Source: Oscillospiraceae bacterium (GTDB lineage Bacteria > Bacillota > Clostridia > Oscillospirales > Ruminococcaceae). Taken from it: a stretch of DNA of 64,000 nucleotides. Each line of letters opens with the position of its first letter. Positions within the stretch are counted from its first letter, which is position 1. Below the pieces are notes generated by a model that was not told where the DNA came from, made no database searches, and saw only the letters and a list, made by a program, of their open reading frames with translations. Position numbers and translations under genes: made by a program. This document shows, piece by piece, positions 1-7,649 of this stretch. Where the stretch lies: contig CAAGJO010000003.1 in assembly GCA_900770285.1 (NCBI GenBank), positions 45,645 through 109,644 on the forward strand. Reading direction: 5' to 3'.

Positions 1-1
1 T

Positions 2-889
2 GTTATAGCAGGAACAATACTGGTTATGCAATTCATAAAAGGCAGAGTATTTTACAATAGAGATAATTGGAAATATGCACTGGGGTTTAATATACCTTTA
101 ATTCCTCATTATTTGTCAGGAACTATTTTGAGTCAAAGTGACCGAATAATGATTCAAAATATAGTCGGAACAGCTGAGGTAGGTATATACAGCGTTGCTC
201 ACAGTATAGGTTTGCTGGCACAGTTGTTTACTAATGCAATTAACAATTCAATGACGCCGTGGATGTATGAAAATCTCAACCAAAAAGATTACAAAAACAT
301 AAGAAAAAACGTAAATTATATTTTATTGCTACTGGCAGGAATAATTATAGCGCTTTGCTTTTTTGTACCGGAACTGGTTAAAATATTCGGTTCAAAAGAG
401 TATTATGATGCTATTTATGTTGTACCTCCAATTGCAGCAAGTGTTTATTTTATCTTTTTATACAATGTATATGCAATTCCGCAGATGTATTTTGAAAAGC
501 AAAAGTTTATGTCTGTAGCTTCAATTTGTGCAGCAGTTTTGAATATTGTACTAAATCTTATTTTTATCTCATTGTTTGGATATTATGCAGCAGGATATAC
601 TACTCTTGCAAGTTATATTGTATACAGCATAGGACATTACTTCTTTAGTAAAAAGGTTTGCCTTGAAAATATAGGTTCATTTGAAGTTTTTGACAGCAGA
701 ACTATTTTTCTGATTTCCATAGGAGTAGTTGCTTGTTCAATAGCATTTATATTCTTGTACAGATTCACTGTTTTGCGTTATATAATTGCAGGGGTGCTTT
801 TGATTGCAGCAGTAAGTCAATACAAAAAAATAATAGGTGTAATAAAAGCGATTAGTAAAAAAACGGGGTTTAAACAAAAAGGAGCATAA
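2..889 (+). CDS. Polysaccharide flippase (Wzx/MATE-like), 5' end cut by window
   Basis: Membrane protein of the polysaccharide-synthesis flippase type, which moves lipid-linked repeat units across the cytoplasmic membrane. The reading frame is open to the first base of the window, so the true start lies upstream and only the C-terminal part (about 295 residues) is seen. It shows many hydrophobic helices and the family-typical segment SDRIMIQNIVGTAEVGIYS. The stop is followed 6 bases later by a nitroreductase-like gene, so the two are probably one operon at the end of a surface-polysaccharide locus. The exact substrate cannot be told. Confidence 0.85.
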   Translation, partial: VIAGTILVMQFIKGRVFYNRDNWKYALGFNIPLIPHYLSGTILSQSDRIMIQNIVGTAEVGIYSVAHSIGLLAQLFTNAINNSMTPWMYENLNQKDYKNIRKNVNYILLLLAGIIIALCFFVPELVKIFGSKEYYDAIYVVPPIAASVYFIFLYNVYAIPQMYFEKQKFMSVASICAAVLNIVLNLIFISLFGYYAAGYTTLASYIVYSIGHYFFSKKVCLENIGSFEVFDSRTIFLISIGVVACSIAFIFLYRFTVLRYIIAGVLLIAAVSQYKKIIGVIKAISKKTGFKQKGA

Positions 890-895
890 ATTAAT

Positions 896-1873
896 ATGAG
901 CTTTAAAAATGTTCTAAAAAGTAATGTATTTTTATGCCGTATGGGAAGGGCAATAAATATACACAGAGAATTTATTCATGATTCTAAGAATTTTGCAAAG
1001 TATTATAATAACAGCGCTGAAAAGAAAAATGACTATAGGTATAGTATTATGCTGATAGTTCATAGCATTGAAAAAGGTCTTTGTATGGAAAAACTACGTC
1101 CTTTTGGCAGTAAAAAAATCATAAGACTCATAAATATATTGAAAACATATCCCCAAGAACGTCATAATGAATTTGAATATTCTTTGGCAGTCGCCGTATT
1201 AAATGCATGGAAAAAGCTGTATGATACTAAAAATTGGGTAAAAGAAAATGGTTATAGTGAAGCAGTGGACTTTTTAAAGACGCAAACAGAGCCTGAAATT
1301 TCTGCCGGATTTAAAGAGTATATTCCGATCAGTGCAAATTCCAATTTTAACGATTTTGAAAGAGTTTTATTGTCAAGACATTCTGTACGAGATTTTCAAG
1401 ATAAACCTTTAGAAGCTACTGATATAGATTTTGCTTTGGATTTATTTATTGAAGCACCAACTGCTTGTAATAGACAAATGTGCAAAATATATTATATAAC
1501 AAAGGAAAGTATTAAGAAAACTTTAGATGATGTAATTATCGGTGTTTCAGGATTTAATAAAAATACAGTGAATTATTTTATTGTTACATATGATTTAGCA
1601 GCATTTGCATATTCCGGTGAAAGACAGCAAGGTTTGCTTAATGCCGGCTTATGTGCTATGAATTTTGTAAACGGACTTCATATAAAGGGTATAGGCTCAT
1701 GCTTTATGCAGTGGACAAACAAACCTAAGGAAGATGAAACAGTAAGAAGAATGTTAGGATTGGCCGACAGCGAAAGAATAGCAGTAGTTATTGGTGCAGG
1801 TTATTATCTGGACAAAAATATTATACCGTGTTCTACAAGAAAACCTAAAGAAGAAATATTTAAAACAATATAG
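896..1873 (+). CDS. Nitroreductase-family protein in a polysaccharide locus
   Basis: 325-residue protein. Residues about 155-310 form an FMN-dependent nitroreductase fold: SRHSVRDFQDKPL is the usual first FMN-binding motif and IGSCFMQW lies near the second. The first 150 residues are an extra region that I do not recognise. An AAGGAGC ribosome site precedes the ATG. It follows the flippase gene by 6 bases and ends at a bidirectional terminator. Proteins of this type sit in many capsule and exopolysaccharide clusters, but their substrate is generally unknown, so no reaction is assigned. Confidence 0.75.
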   Translation: MSFKNVLKSNVFLCRMGRAINIHREFIHDSKNFAKYYNNSAEKKNDYRYSIMLIVHSIEKGLCMEKLRPFGSKKIIRLINILKTYPQERHNEFEYSLAVAVLNAWKKLYDTKNWVKENGYSEAVDFLKTQTEPEISAGFKEYIPISANSNFNDFERVLLSRHSVRDFQDKPLEATDIDFALDLFIEAPTACNRQMCKIYYITKESIKKTLDDVIIGVSGFNKNTVNYFIVTYDLAAFAYSGERQQGLLNAGLCAMNFVNGLHIKGIGSCFMQWTNKPKEDETVRRMLGLADSERIAVVIGAGYYLDKNIIPCSTRKPKEEIFKTI

Positions 1874-1896
1874 TTATTATGGATAATTTAATGTAA

Positions 1897-1929
1897 AAAA
1901 AGGCAGTAACACAATAGTTGCTGCCTTTT
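1897..1929. terminator. Bidirectional terminator
   Basis: AAAAGGCAG and CTGCCTTTT form a stem with an A tract on one side and a T tract on the other. It separates the convergent nitroreductase and nucleotidyltransferase genes. Confidence 0.8.
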
Positions 1930-1944
1930 CTATGTTTTCAATTT

Positions 1945-3156
1945 TTATTTTTTTATACCGTAGTTCTTAAATAATGTTAATCTTGCGTCTGCAACGCTTG
2001 TAGCTTCTTTTAATTCTTTTCTCTTCTTCTTACTGAATATCTTAATAAAGTATTTGAATAAGCGTTTTATCCACATAAACGGCAAGAGCCATGGCTTATC
2101 GTAAAGTATTGGTTCTGCTATTTTCATTCTGCTGTAAGACGGGAAAATAACAGAAATTTTGCTGCTTTTATCCTTGTTGGACAGCATAGCGGAATCTATC
2201 AGATTGGAGCTTTGGATGTGTGATTTACTGTGTGTGCCGAAAGTTCCGGCTTTTTCAATATCTTCAAGCAGCATTTCCATATTATCGCTGCCCTGAATAT
2301 TTGGAAAAGAAAATCCGAGATATTCATTGCCGATGGCAATTAAATCTTCATAAAACTGCCACAGTGATTTGGATTTAATCACTTTTTCAACTTCGTTCCA
2401 GTCAATTTCTTTATCATATTTTTCCTTGAAAAGCAGTAGATCAATTATCTGGCGAACTCCCACACCATAAGTTATAAAATGCTTATATAAATGCAGGAAT
2501 AAAAACAAATAGTTTTTAGTATATTCCAGTGTATAGAATTTTTGCCCATTAAATTCAAAGGTAGCAGCATCGTCAAAAACATTTTTAAAGTAATCTTCTG
2601 AGTGGATAAATAATTCATCTCGTCCGTTGAAAAGATTAACGTGAAGTTCAATGCTTAGTTTGGTTTTGGGATTGTAAAATGTAATTTCCTGAACGTCAGA
2701 TAAATTCTCAGGAATTTCATTTTCGCCTCTTAATTCATAGCCATTCTCGAACAAAATTTCTTTGGCTTTTGAGAAATCTTCCATTGGAACCAAGACGTCT
2801 TCATCTCCGGATGGTCTGTGGTCAGACAGTTCCCCATACATACATCTGCAAAATAAACCTTTTATAACAAGAGCCTTAATTCCGCTTTCTGTAAGTCTGG
2901 AATAAATATCTGTAAAAAAAGTTGAGCGCATGGCTTGATAATATACAATTTTATATACCTTATCTTTAAATTCAGACGAATCAGAGTAATCTTTGAATTT
3001 TTCATCAGTAAGACAGCCTTCATAAGCTATCGGCAGCAGTGAATGAATTTTGGCTAAATTCAAAATTTCATCAAAGTCCGGATTGTTTAAAGGTATACGA
3101 GTTTTATGTAGTGCATTGCTTACAGCTAACATAAAGTTTATCATTTGTAAATTCAT
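1945..3156 (-). CDS. Nucleotidyltransferase-family protein (NTP_transf_5 type)
   Basis: 403-residue soluble protein resembling the uncharacterised nucleotidyltransferase family found in capsule and lipopolysaccharide loci. The core is near residues 95-125: VIKGLFCRCMYGELSDHRP is followed by SGDEDVLV, where the acidic pair fits the metal-binding G-x-D-x-D motif of the polymerase-beta fold. The C-terminus is lysine-rich and may touch the membrane (KRLFKYFIKIFSKKKRK). The ATG at 3156 is chosen because AAAGGAAG lies about 10 bases upstream; a TTG codon directly before it is less likely. It has its own promoter. The substrate is unknown. Confidence 0.7.
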   Translation of the reverse strand: MNLQMINFMLAVSNALHKTRIPLNNPDFDEILNLAKIHSLLPIAYEGCLTDEKFKDYSDSSEFKDKVYKIVYYQAMRSTFFTDIYSRLTESGIKALVIKGLFCRCMYGELSDHRPSGDEDVLVPMEDFSKAKEILFENGYELRGENEIPENLSDVQEITFYNPKTKLSIELHVNLFNGRDELFIHSEDYFKNVFDDAATFEFNGQKFYTLEYTKNYLFLFLHLYKHFITYGVGVRQIIDLLLFKEKYDKEIDWNEVEKVIKSKSLWQFYEDLIAIGNEYLGFSFPNIQGSDNMEMLLEDIEKAGTFGTHSKSHIQSSNLIDSAMLSNKDKSSKISVIFPSYSRMKIAEPILYDKPWLLPFMWIKRLFKYFIKIFSKKKRKELKEATSVADARLTLFKNYGIKK

Positions 3157-3190
3157 CAAGTCTACTTCCTTTTAACTAAATATTTATATT

Positions 3191-3219
3191 ATTATACCAT
3201 ATTTTATATATAAAGTCAA
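3191..3219 (-). promoter_or_regulatory. Promoter of the nucleotidyltransferase gene
   Basis: TTGACT (3219-3214), 17 bases, TATAAT (3196-3191), reading on the minus strand about 35 bases before the gene start. Confidence 0.75.
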
Positions 3220-3275
3220 CGTATAAAAAGCGGATTAAGAACATTCAGGGTGTAGATTACATTTAATTCTGGCAT

Positions 3276-5732
3276 TTAGTTGTGCATTATGGTTAACTGT
3301 TCTTCAAGCTCATCTTTGGTTAAAGGTTTTGCAAGGTCAGATTTATTCAGCGTAATTTCAACAGGTTCGTTTCCGTGAATGTCAAACCAGTTGTCAGAAA
3401 ATACAGCATCATTGTTTTCAAAATCAAGACAAACTGATTTTGCATAATACTTTGCTGTGAAAGTAATTGTAAATCTGTCATCAAGCTCCTGAACCTTATA
3501 TGCTATCTCAGGTTCAAGGAAAGTAAATTCTTTAGGTCGAACAAAAAGAGTGGTGCTTTTGCTAATGACTTTATCATTGCGAATAAGCTTGTACTCAAGA
3601 TATTTTTCACGCTTGTCCTGAGTAGTTTTTATGTGCTTGGAAATGTCTGTCTGTTCAATGTCTTTGGCGGATAGGGCAGGACACTTTGCAGGAATTTCAC
3701 CGCTTTCAAGAATTTCAGCCTTGTTGTTTCTCAAAGTCCAAAGTATTTTGCCGTCAAAATCATTCATTGTTTCATTAGAAATATTAAAAATTGGTTTAAG
3801 TGGATTTTTATCTTCAACAGAAAGTAAAACAGGCGAATAAAATCTTACTGCATAGTAGTGCAGACCCTTCCATCTATTGAAATAATCGATGCTTGACCAT
3901 GAAATAATTGGATTGGAATCATTGATCTGCCAGTAGGACGAACCCATACATCTGCCTCGTGAACGGCGCATATGTTCAACATTTGAACGTATACAATCAG
4001 CCTGCACCAGTTGAGATGAATAAATCAGACGTTCAAATGTATATGGATATCTGACCATTTGAGCAAGATAAAACATTACTTTTTCATTGCCTTCAACGCA
4101 TTTCTGATGTGCCTGCATTACAGGAGACATTAAGTCGAAGTCTCCTTTGCTTTCATCGGAAAAGGCTTTTATAGTTTTTATAGAGGGCAAAGATTCAAAG
4201 CCGTATTCGGAACAGAATCTGTAATGAGTTTGGCGAAAAGCGTCAATAGGTTTAAAATTATGCCAAACGTCCCAATAGTGCATATCTCCTGCATGATTGG
4301 AGGAGGAGTCTTTCATTCCGCCGCCTGATGATGGAGATGAAGGCCAATAAAATGTTCCGGGAGAATATTCTTTTACAAGTGACGGTATAATGTCTTCAAA
4401 AAGTTTGAAGTAGTCGCTTTTAGCCTGTTCATCTTCCGGTAGTCCCCAGTACTCCCATGCAGATTCAATCTCATTATTGCCGCACCAAAGTCCCAATGAT
4501 GCATGATTTCTCAGGCGTATAATGTTGTCTTTGATTTCTTCTTTTACTGTGGCAGTAAATTCATCTGTCATGAGATATGCCGAGCATGCAAACATAAAGT
4601 CCTGCCATACGATCAATCCATGTTCATCGCAGAAATCATAAAAATAATCGTCAGGATAATATCCGCCGCCCCAGACTCTTATAAAATTAAAATTAGCTTT
4701 TATGCATTGTGTGAGCAAATTATAAGTACGTTCTTTGGAACATCTTGAAACAATTTGGTCTTCAGGAATATAGTTACCGCCCATGGCAAAGATTTTTCTG
4801 CCGTTAAGAATAAAACAGAATTCTTCCCCCCATTGGTCAGTTTCCTGACTAATGGTAAGAGTCCGTAAACCTATTTTCTGAGTATCTTCTTCAAGTTCTG
4901 TCTCATCTGATACCAGCTTTATTTTAGATTGGTATAAATTTTGTTTACCGTAACCGTTTGCCCACCAAAGCTGAGGGTCTTCAATTGTAATGGATGTTTT
5001 GGTATGAGCATTTCCTTTAGCAAGAGAAAATTCTTTTTGAGCTGTCAGTTTTCCCTGTGGGTCAAAAACCTCCCAAACAGCTTTTTCGCAGTTTATGTTT
5101 TCAGCATGAATGTCAGCTGTAAGAATAACATTACCCTGGTTATGCTGTTGAGTAAAATATACGTCTTCAATACTGCCGTCATTGAAACCGAGTATTTTAA
5201 CATCACGCCAGATGCCCATATCGGGAAGCTTTGGACCCCAGTCCCAACCAAACATACAGTGTGCTTTGCGTAGATACGGGTATCCCTCCATTGTTGTGTC
5301 TACGCCCCAAAGCTTTCTGCTTTGGTATTTATCAGTAACATATTGGTTAGGGGATTTGATTTTTACTTCAAGAAGATTTGACTTTTCTTTTATTACAGAT
5401 TTAATATCGAATTCCCAGATTCGGTGCATGTTATCTGTTGAACCGATTTTAACGCCATTTAAGTATATGTCTGAAAGAGTGTCAATGCCTTCAAAAACAA
5501 GTTTGATATTATTTTTAGCTAAAAGGTTATCCGAAAGATCAAAACTTTTTGCGAATGTGTAATCATCATCGCATATATGTGTTGAAATATACTCGTTTTC
5601 ACGGTAGTATGGATCAGGTATCTTTTGGTTTTCAATCAGAACTTTGTATACTGAGCAGGGAACATTGCAGGAAAGCTTTTCATTAGAGCCTTGACGATAC
5701 ATATACCAATTTTTATTAAGCAAATCAATCAT
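3276..5732 (-). CDS. Beta-mannosidase, glycoside hydrolase family 2
   Basis: 818-residue intracellular glycosidase expected to remove terminal beta-mannose from mannan or N-glycan fragments. The N-terminal jelly-roll region (1-180) contains GWDWGPKLPDMGIWR, a signature of the beta-mannosidase branch of GH2. The TIM barrel carries CGNNEIESAW, placing the acid/base at Glu421, and FCSEYGFESLP, placing the nucleophile at Glu509. C-terminal beta domains follow. There is no signal peptide, so oligosaccharides must be imported first. AGGAGAAT precedes the ATG, and a promoter lies upstream. It stands alone without transporter genes beside it. Confidence 0.92.
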   Translation of the reverse strand: MIDLLNKNWYMYRQGSNEKLSCNVPCSVYKVLIENQKIPDPYYRENEYISTHICDDDYTFAKSFDLSDNLLAKNNIKLVFEGIDTLSDIYLNGVKIGSTDNMHRIWEFDIKSVIKEKSNLLEVKIKSPNQYVTDKYQSRKLWGVDTTMEGYPYLRKAHCMFGWDWGPKLPDMGIWRDVKILGFNDGSIEDVYFTQQHNQGNVILTADIHAENINCEKAVWEVFDPQGKLTAQKEFSLAKGNAHTKTSITIEDPQLWWANGYGKQNLYQSKIKLVSDETELEEDTQKIGLRTLTISQETDQWGEEFCFILNGRKIFAMGGNYIPEDQIVSRCSKERTYNLLTQCIKANFNFIRVWGGGYYPDDYFYDFCDEHGLIVWQDFMFACSAYLMTDEFTATVKEEIKDNIIRLRNHASLGLWCGNNEIESAWEYWGLPEDEQAKSDYFKLFEDIIPSLVKEYSPGTFYWPSSPSSGGGMKDSSSNHAGDMHYWDVWHNFKPIDAFRQTHYRFCSEYGFESLPSIKTIKAFSDESKGDFDLMSPVMQAHQKCVEGNEKVMFYLAQMVRYPYTFERLIYSSQLVQADCIRSNVEHMRRSRGRCMGSSYWQINDSNPIISWSSIDYFNRWKGLHYYAVRFYSPVLLSVEDKNPLKPIFNISNETMNDFDGKILWTLRNNKAEILESGEIPAKCPALSAKDIEQTDISKHIKTTQDKREKYLEYKLIRNDKVISKSTTLFVRPKEFTFLEPEIAYKVQELDDRFTITFTAKYYAKSVCLDFENNDAVFSDNWFDIHGNEPVEITLNKSDLAKPLTKDELEEQLTIMHN

Positions 5733-5769
5733 AATAATTCTCCTGTATTATAAATGTACTAATAATTTA

Positions 5770-5798
5770 ATTATACCTGTCTGACTGTATAAAGTCAA
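5770..5798 (-). promoter_or_regulatory. Promoter of the beta-mannosidase gene
   Basis: TTGACT (5798-5793), 17 bases, TATAAT (5775-5770) on the minus strand, about 37 bases before the start codon. Confidence 0.75.
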
Positions 5799-5863
5799 GT
5801 CGTAAAGAATAAAAAAATATTCTGAAGCATAAAATGTACAAACTATAAAAAAGGAGAATTTTC

Positions 5864-6616
5864 ATGAAGAAAATAAAGGTTATTACTGCAATATTTTTTT
5901 GTACTCTTTGCTGTTCAATTGCTGTTTGCGGTTATTTTGCCGATAAAAGAATAACCGTTGAAGTGGCATCTGCACAGGTGGAAAACACTGTTGATCGTCC
6001 TGTACTTATAATTGATGCAGGACATGGAGGCTATGACGGCGGATGTGTAAGTATAAACAACAAATGTGAAAAGGATATAAATCTAAATATTTTGCTGTCG
6101 CTGCGGGATATGGCAAATATTATGGGGTATGATACGGTTTGTACCAGAGAGAGCGACGTGTCAATTCATGATGAAGGTGTAAAAGGCATTACCAATCAGA
6201 AAAAATCTGATATGAATAATCGCCTAGAAATAATCAACAGCCGGGAAAATGCCATATCAGTAATTATTCACCAAAATCAATTCACCGACAACAGATACAG
6301 CGGAGCGCAGATGTTTTACAGTCCGAAAATTGAAGGCAGTGAAGAACTGGCAGATATAATGCAAAAGCAGTTTGTATCAAATTTACAGCCCGACAATAAA
6401 CGTGAAATCAAGCAGGTGGGTGATGAACTTTATCTTCTCAATAATGCAAAATGCCCGGCGGTTATGATTGAATGCGGATTCCTTTCCAATAAGGAAGAGG
6501 CAGAGAAACTGGAAAATAAAGACTATCAGAAATTGGTAGCATTCACTATATTCTCAGGAGTATCAGAATATGAAACAAATCATTTTTTTGCAAATAAAAA
6601 AGCAGGAAATTCATAG
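5864..6616 (+). CDS. cwlD: N-acetylmuramoyl-L-alanine amidase, CwlD type
   Basis: 250-residue exported zinc amidase. An N-terminal signal or anchor helix (about residues 5-24) is followed by an Amidase_3 domain. Zinc ligands are visible as His54 in DAGHGG, Glu69 in KCEKDIN and His136 in IIHQNQF, with the catalytic Glu203 in ECGFLSN. CwlD removes the peptide side chain from spore peptidoglycan, the first step of muramic delta-lactam formation, and PdaA does the second; a pdaA-like gene lies at 26.6 kb. AAGGAG precedes the ATG. The stop codon lies inside the following terminator stem. A general cell-wall amidase role is the alternative. Confidence 0.85.
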   Translation: MKKIKVITAIFFCTLCCSIAVCGYFADKRITVEVASAQVENTVDRPVLIIDAGHGGYDGGCVSINNKCEKDINLNILLSLRDMANIMGYDTVCTRESDVSIHDEGVKGITNQKKSDMNNRLEIINSRENAISVIIHQNQFTDNRYSGAQMFYSPKIEGSEELADIMQKQFVSNLQPDNKREIKQVGDELYLLNNAKCPAVMIECGFLSNKEEAEKLENKDYQKLVAFTIFSGVSEYETNHFFANKKAGNS

Positions 6617-6633
6617 CGAATTCCTGCAAAAAA
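6601..6633. terminator. Terminator overlapping the cwlD stop codon
   Basis: GCAGGAAATTC pairs with GAATTCCTGC, then an A tract; T-rich sequence on the other strand makes it work for the convergent gene too. The TAG stop of cwlD is in the loop. Confidence 0.75.
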
Positions 6634-6647
6634 TTCAAATCAATTTA

Positions 6648-6980
6648 TTAAAGATCAACTTTACCTTCTGTCTTGCCGTTTACTACGTAATATGCAGCAC
6701 CGTCCTCAGGTTTGATGTATACGTTGAGTGATCTGATGCAGCCTTTAGAATTTGCCTTGAAATCAGCTCTTGCAGCATCAACAACTTCAGATACATTGTA
6801 TTCAGCGCCGCCGAACTGTACAACAACGTTTTCTTTCTTTTCAGCTGATGTGGACTTTTTTGCTGCAGATTTTGCAGCAGGCTTCTTAGCTGCCGGTTTC
6901 TTTGCAGCAGTTTTTGTATCAGCTTTAACAGCTGTTTTTTCAACAATAGTTTTGTTTTCAGTCTTTTTAGTCTGTGCCAT
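6648..6980 (-). CDS. Lysine/alanine-rich protein with DUF6465-like domain
   Basis: 110-residue basic protein. Residues about 1-48 are a low-complexity tail of AAKKPAAKKP-type repeats, like histone H1 or the tails of some bacterial nucleoid proteins. Residues 49-110 form a compact domain (VVVQFGGAEYNVSEVVDAA, ending YYVVNGKTEGKVDL) that I relate to DUF6465. It lies 24 bases after the HU gene on the same strand and probably shares its transcript. A DNA- or RNA-binding role is inferred only from the tail and the neighbour. Confidence 0.75.
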   Translation of the reverse strand: MAQTKKTENKTIVEKTAVKADTKTAAKKPAAKKPAAKSAAKKSTSAEKKENVVVQFGGAEYNVSEVVDAARADFKANSKGCIRSLNVYIKPEDGAAYYVVNGKTEGKVDL

Positions 6981-7004
6981 AGTTATTACTTCCTTTCAAT
7001 GTAC

Positions 7005-7280
7005 TTATTTGTTTACAGCCTCTTTAAGAGCACTGCCTGCTTTGAATGCAGGAACTTTTTTTGCCGGAACAATAATAGGCTGCTTTGTTGCAGGATTAAT
7101 TGCTTTCTTTTCAGCTCTTTCACGGACTTCAAAAATTCCAAATCCTGAGATTGAAACTTTTTCACCATTTGATAATTTTTCAGCCACAGCGTCAAAAACT
7201 GAAGAAACAATAGATTCAGCATCTTTCTTTTTAAGTGAATTCTTTTCTGCAACAACTGCAATGAGTTCAGATTTAGTCAT
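7005..7280 (-). CDS. hup: HU-family DNA-binding protein
   Basis: 91-residue histone-like protein that bends DNA and packs the nucleoid. The whole HU fold is present: MTKSELIAVVAEK helices, then GFGIFEVRERAEKKAINPATKQPI, the usual beta arm with Pro-rich tip, and a KAGSALKEAV end. The start at 7280 is chosen because AGGAAGGAGG lies just upstream and the family begins here; a longer frame upstream would overlap the promoter. Confidence 0.95.
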   Translation of the reverse strand: MTKSELIAVVAEKNSLKKKDAESIVSSVFDAVAEKLSNGEKVSISGFGIFEVRERAEKKAINPATKQPIIVPAKKVPAFKAGSALKEAVNK

Positions 7281-7311
7281 ATGTTTTGCCTCCTTCCTAA
7301 AATCTGCTTGT

Positions 7312-7340
7312 ATTATATTCTTTTTTTGGCCATTTGTCAA
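7312..7340 (-). promoter_or_regulatory. Consensus promoter of the HU gene
   Basis: TTGACA (7340-7335), 17 bases, TATAAT (7317-7312) on the minus strand: a perfect sigma-A promoter, fitting an abundant protein. The rest of the 370-base gap to secDF holds only the secDF promoter and AT-rich sequence. Confidence 0.85.
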
Positions 7341-7560
7341 ATAAAAGTCCCGATTTTACGGGCTTTTCCTTAATTTTTGTAGCTTTGTCTAAAACGCTGA
7401 AATTTTATTTGTATAAATTTGTATTTAATAACTTGATATATTGCCTAAATAATACTTGAAAATATGAATATATTTGTCAGCATTATTTTAATGTCTTTCC
7501 TATATTCACAACGCAGAAAATACCAATAAATGAATATAGTTAGTTTTTTAAAAATAATGC

Positions 7561-7589
7561 TTGACTTTTATAGTGAAAAGTACTATAAT
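7561..7589 (+). promoter_or_regulatory. Promoter of secDF
   Basis: TTGACT (7561-7566), 17 bases, TATAAT (7584-7589). It lies downstream of an in-frame ATG at 7530, which argues that translation starts later, at the GTG 7650. Confidence 0.8.
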
Positions 7590-7649
7590 AAACAAGTAAA
7601 TATTCGGCAAATTATTAATATTTGTACTATAATTTTAGGAGGAAGTTTT

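Noticed and set aside
6712..7344. 210-residue frame opposite the DUF6465 and HU genes
   Set aside because: It is the complement of two clear genes; its Ala/Phe-rich composition is a shadow of the Lys/Ala-rich tail.
7530..7649. Longer secDF start at 7530
   Set aside because: A TTGACT-17-TATAAT promoter lies between 7530 and the GTG at 7650, and AGGAGGA fits only the GTG.
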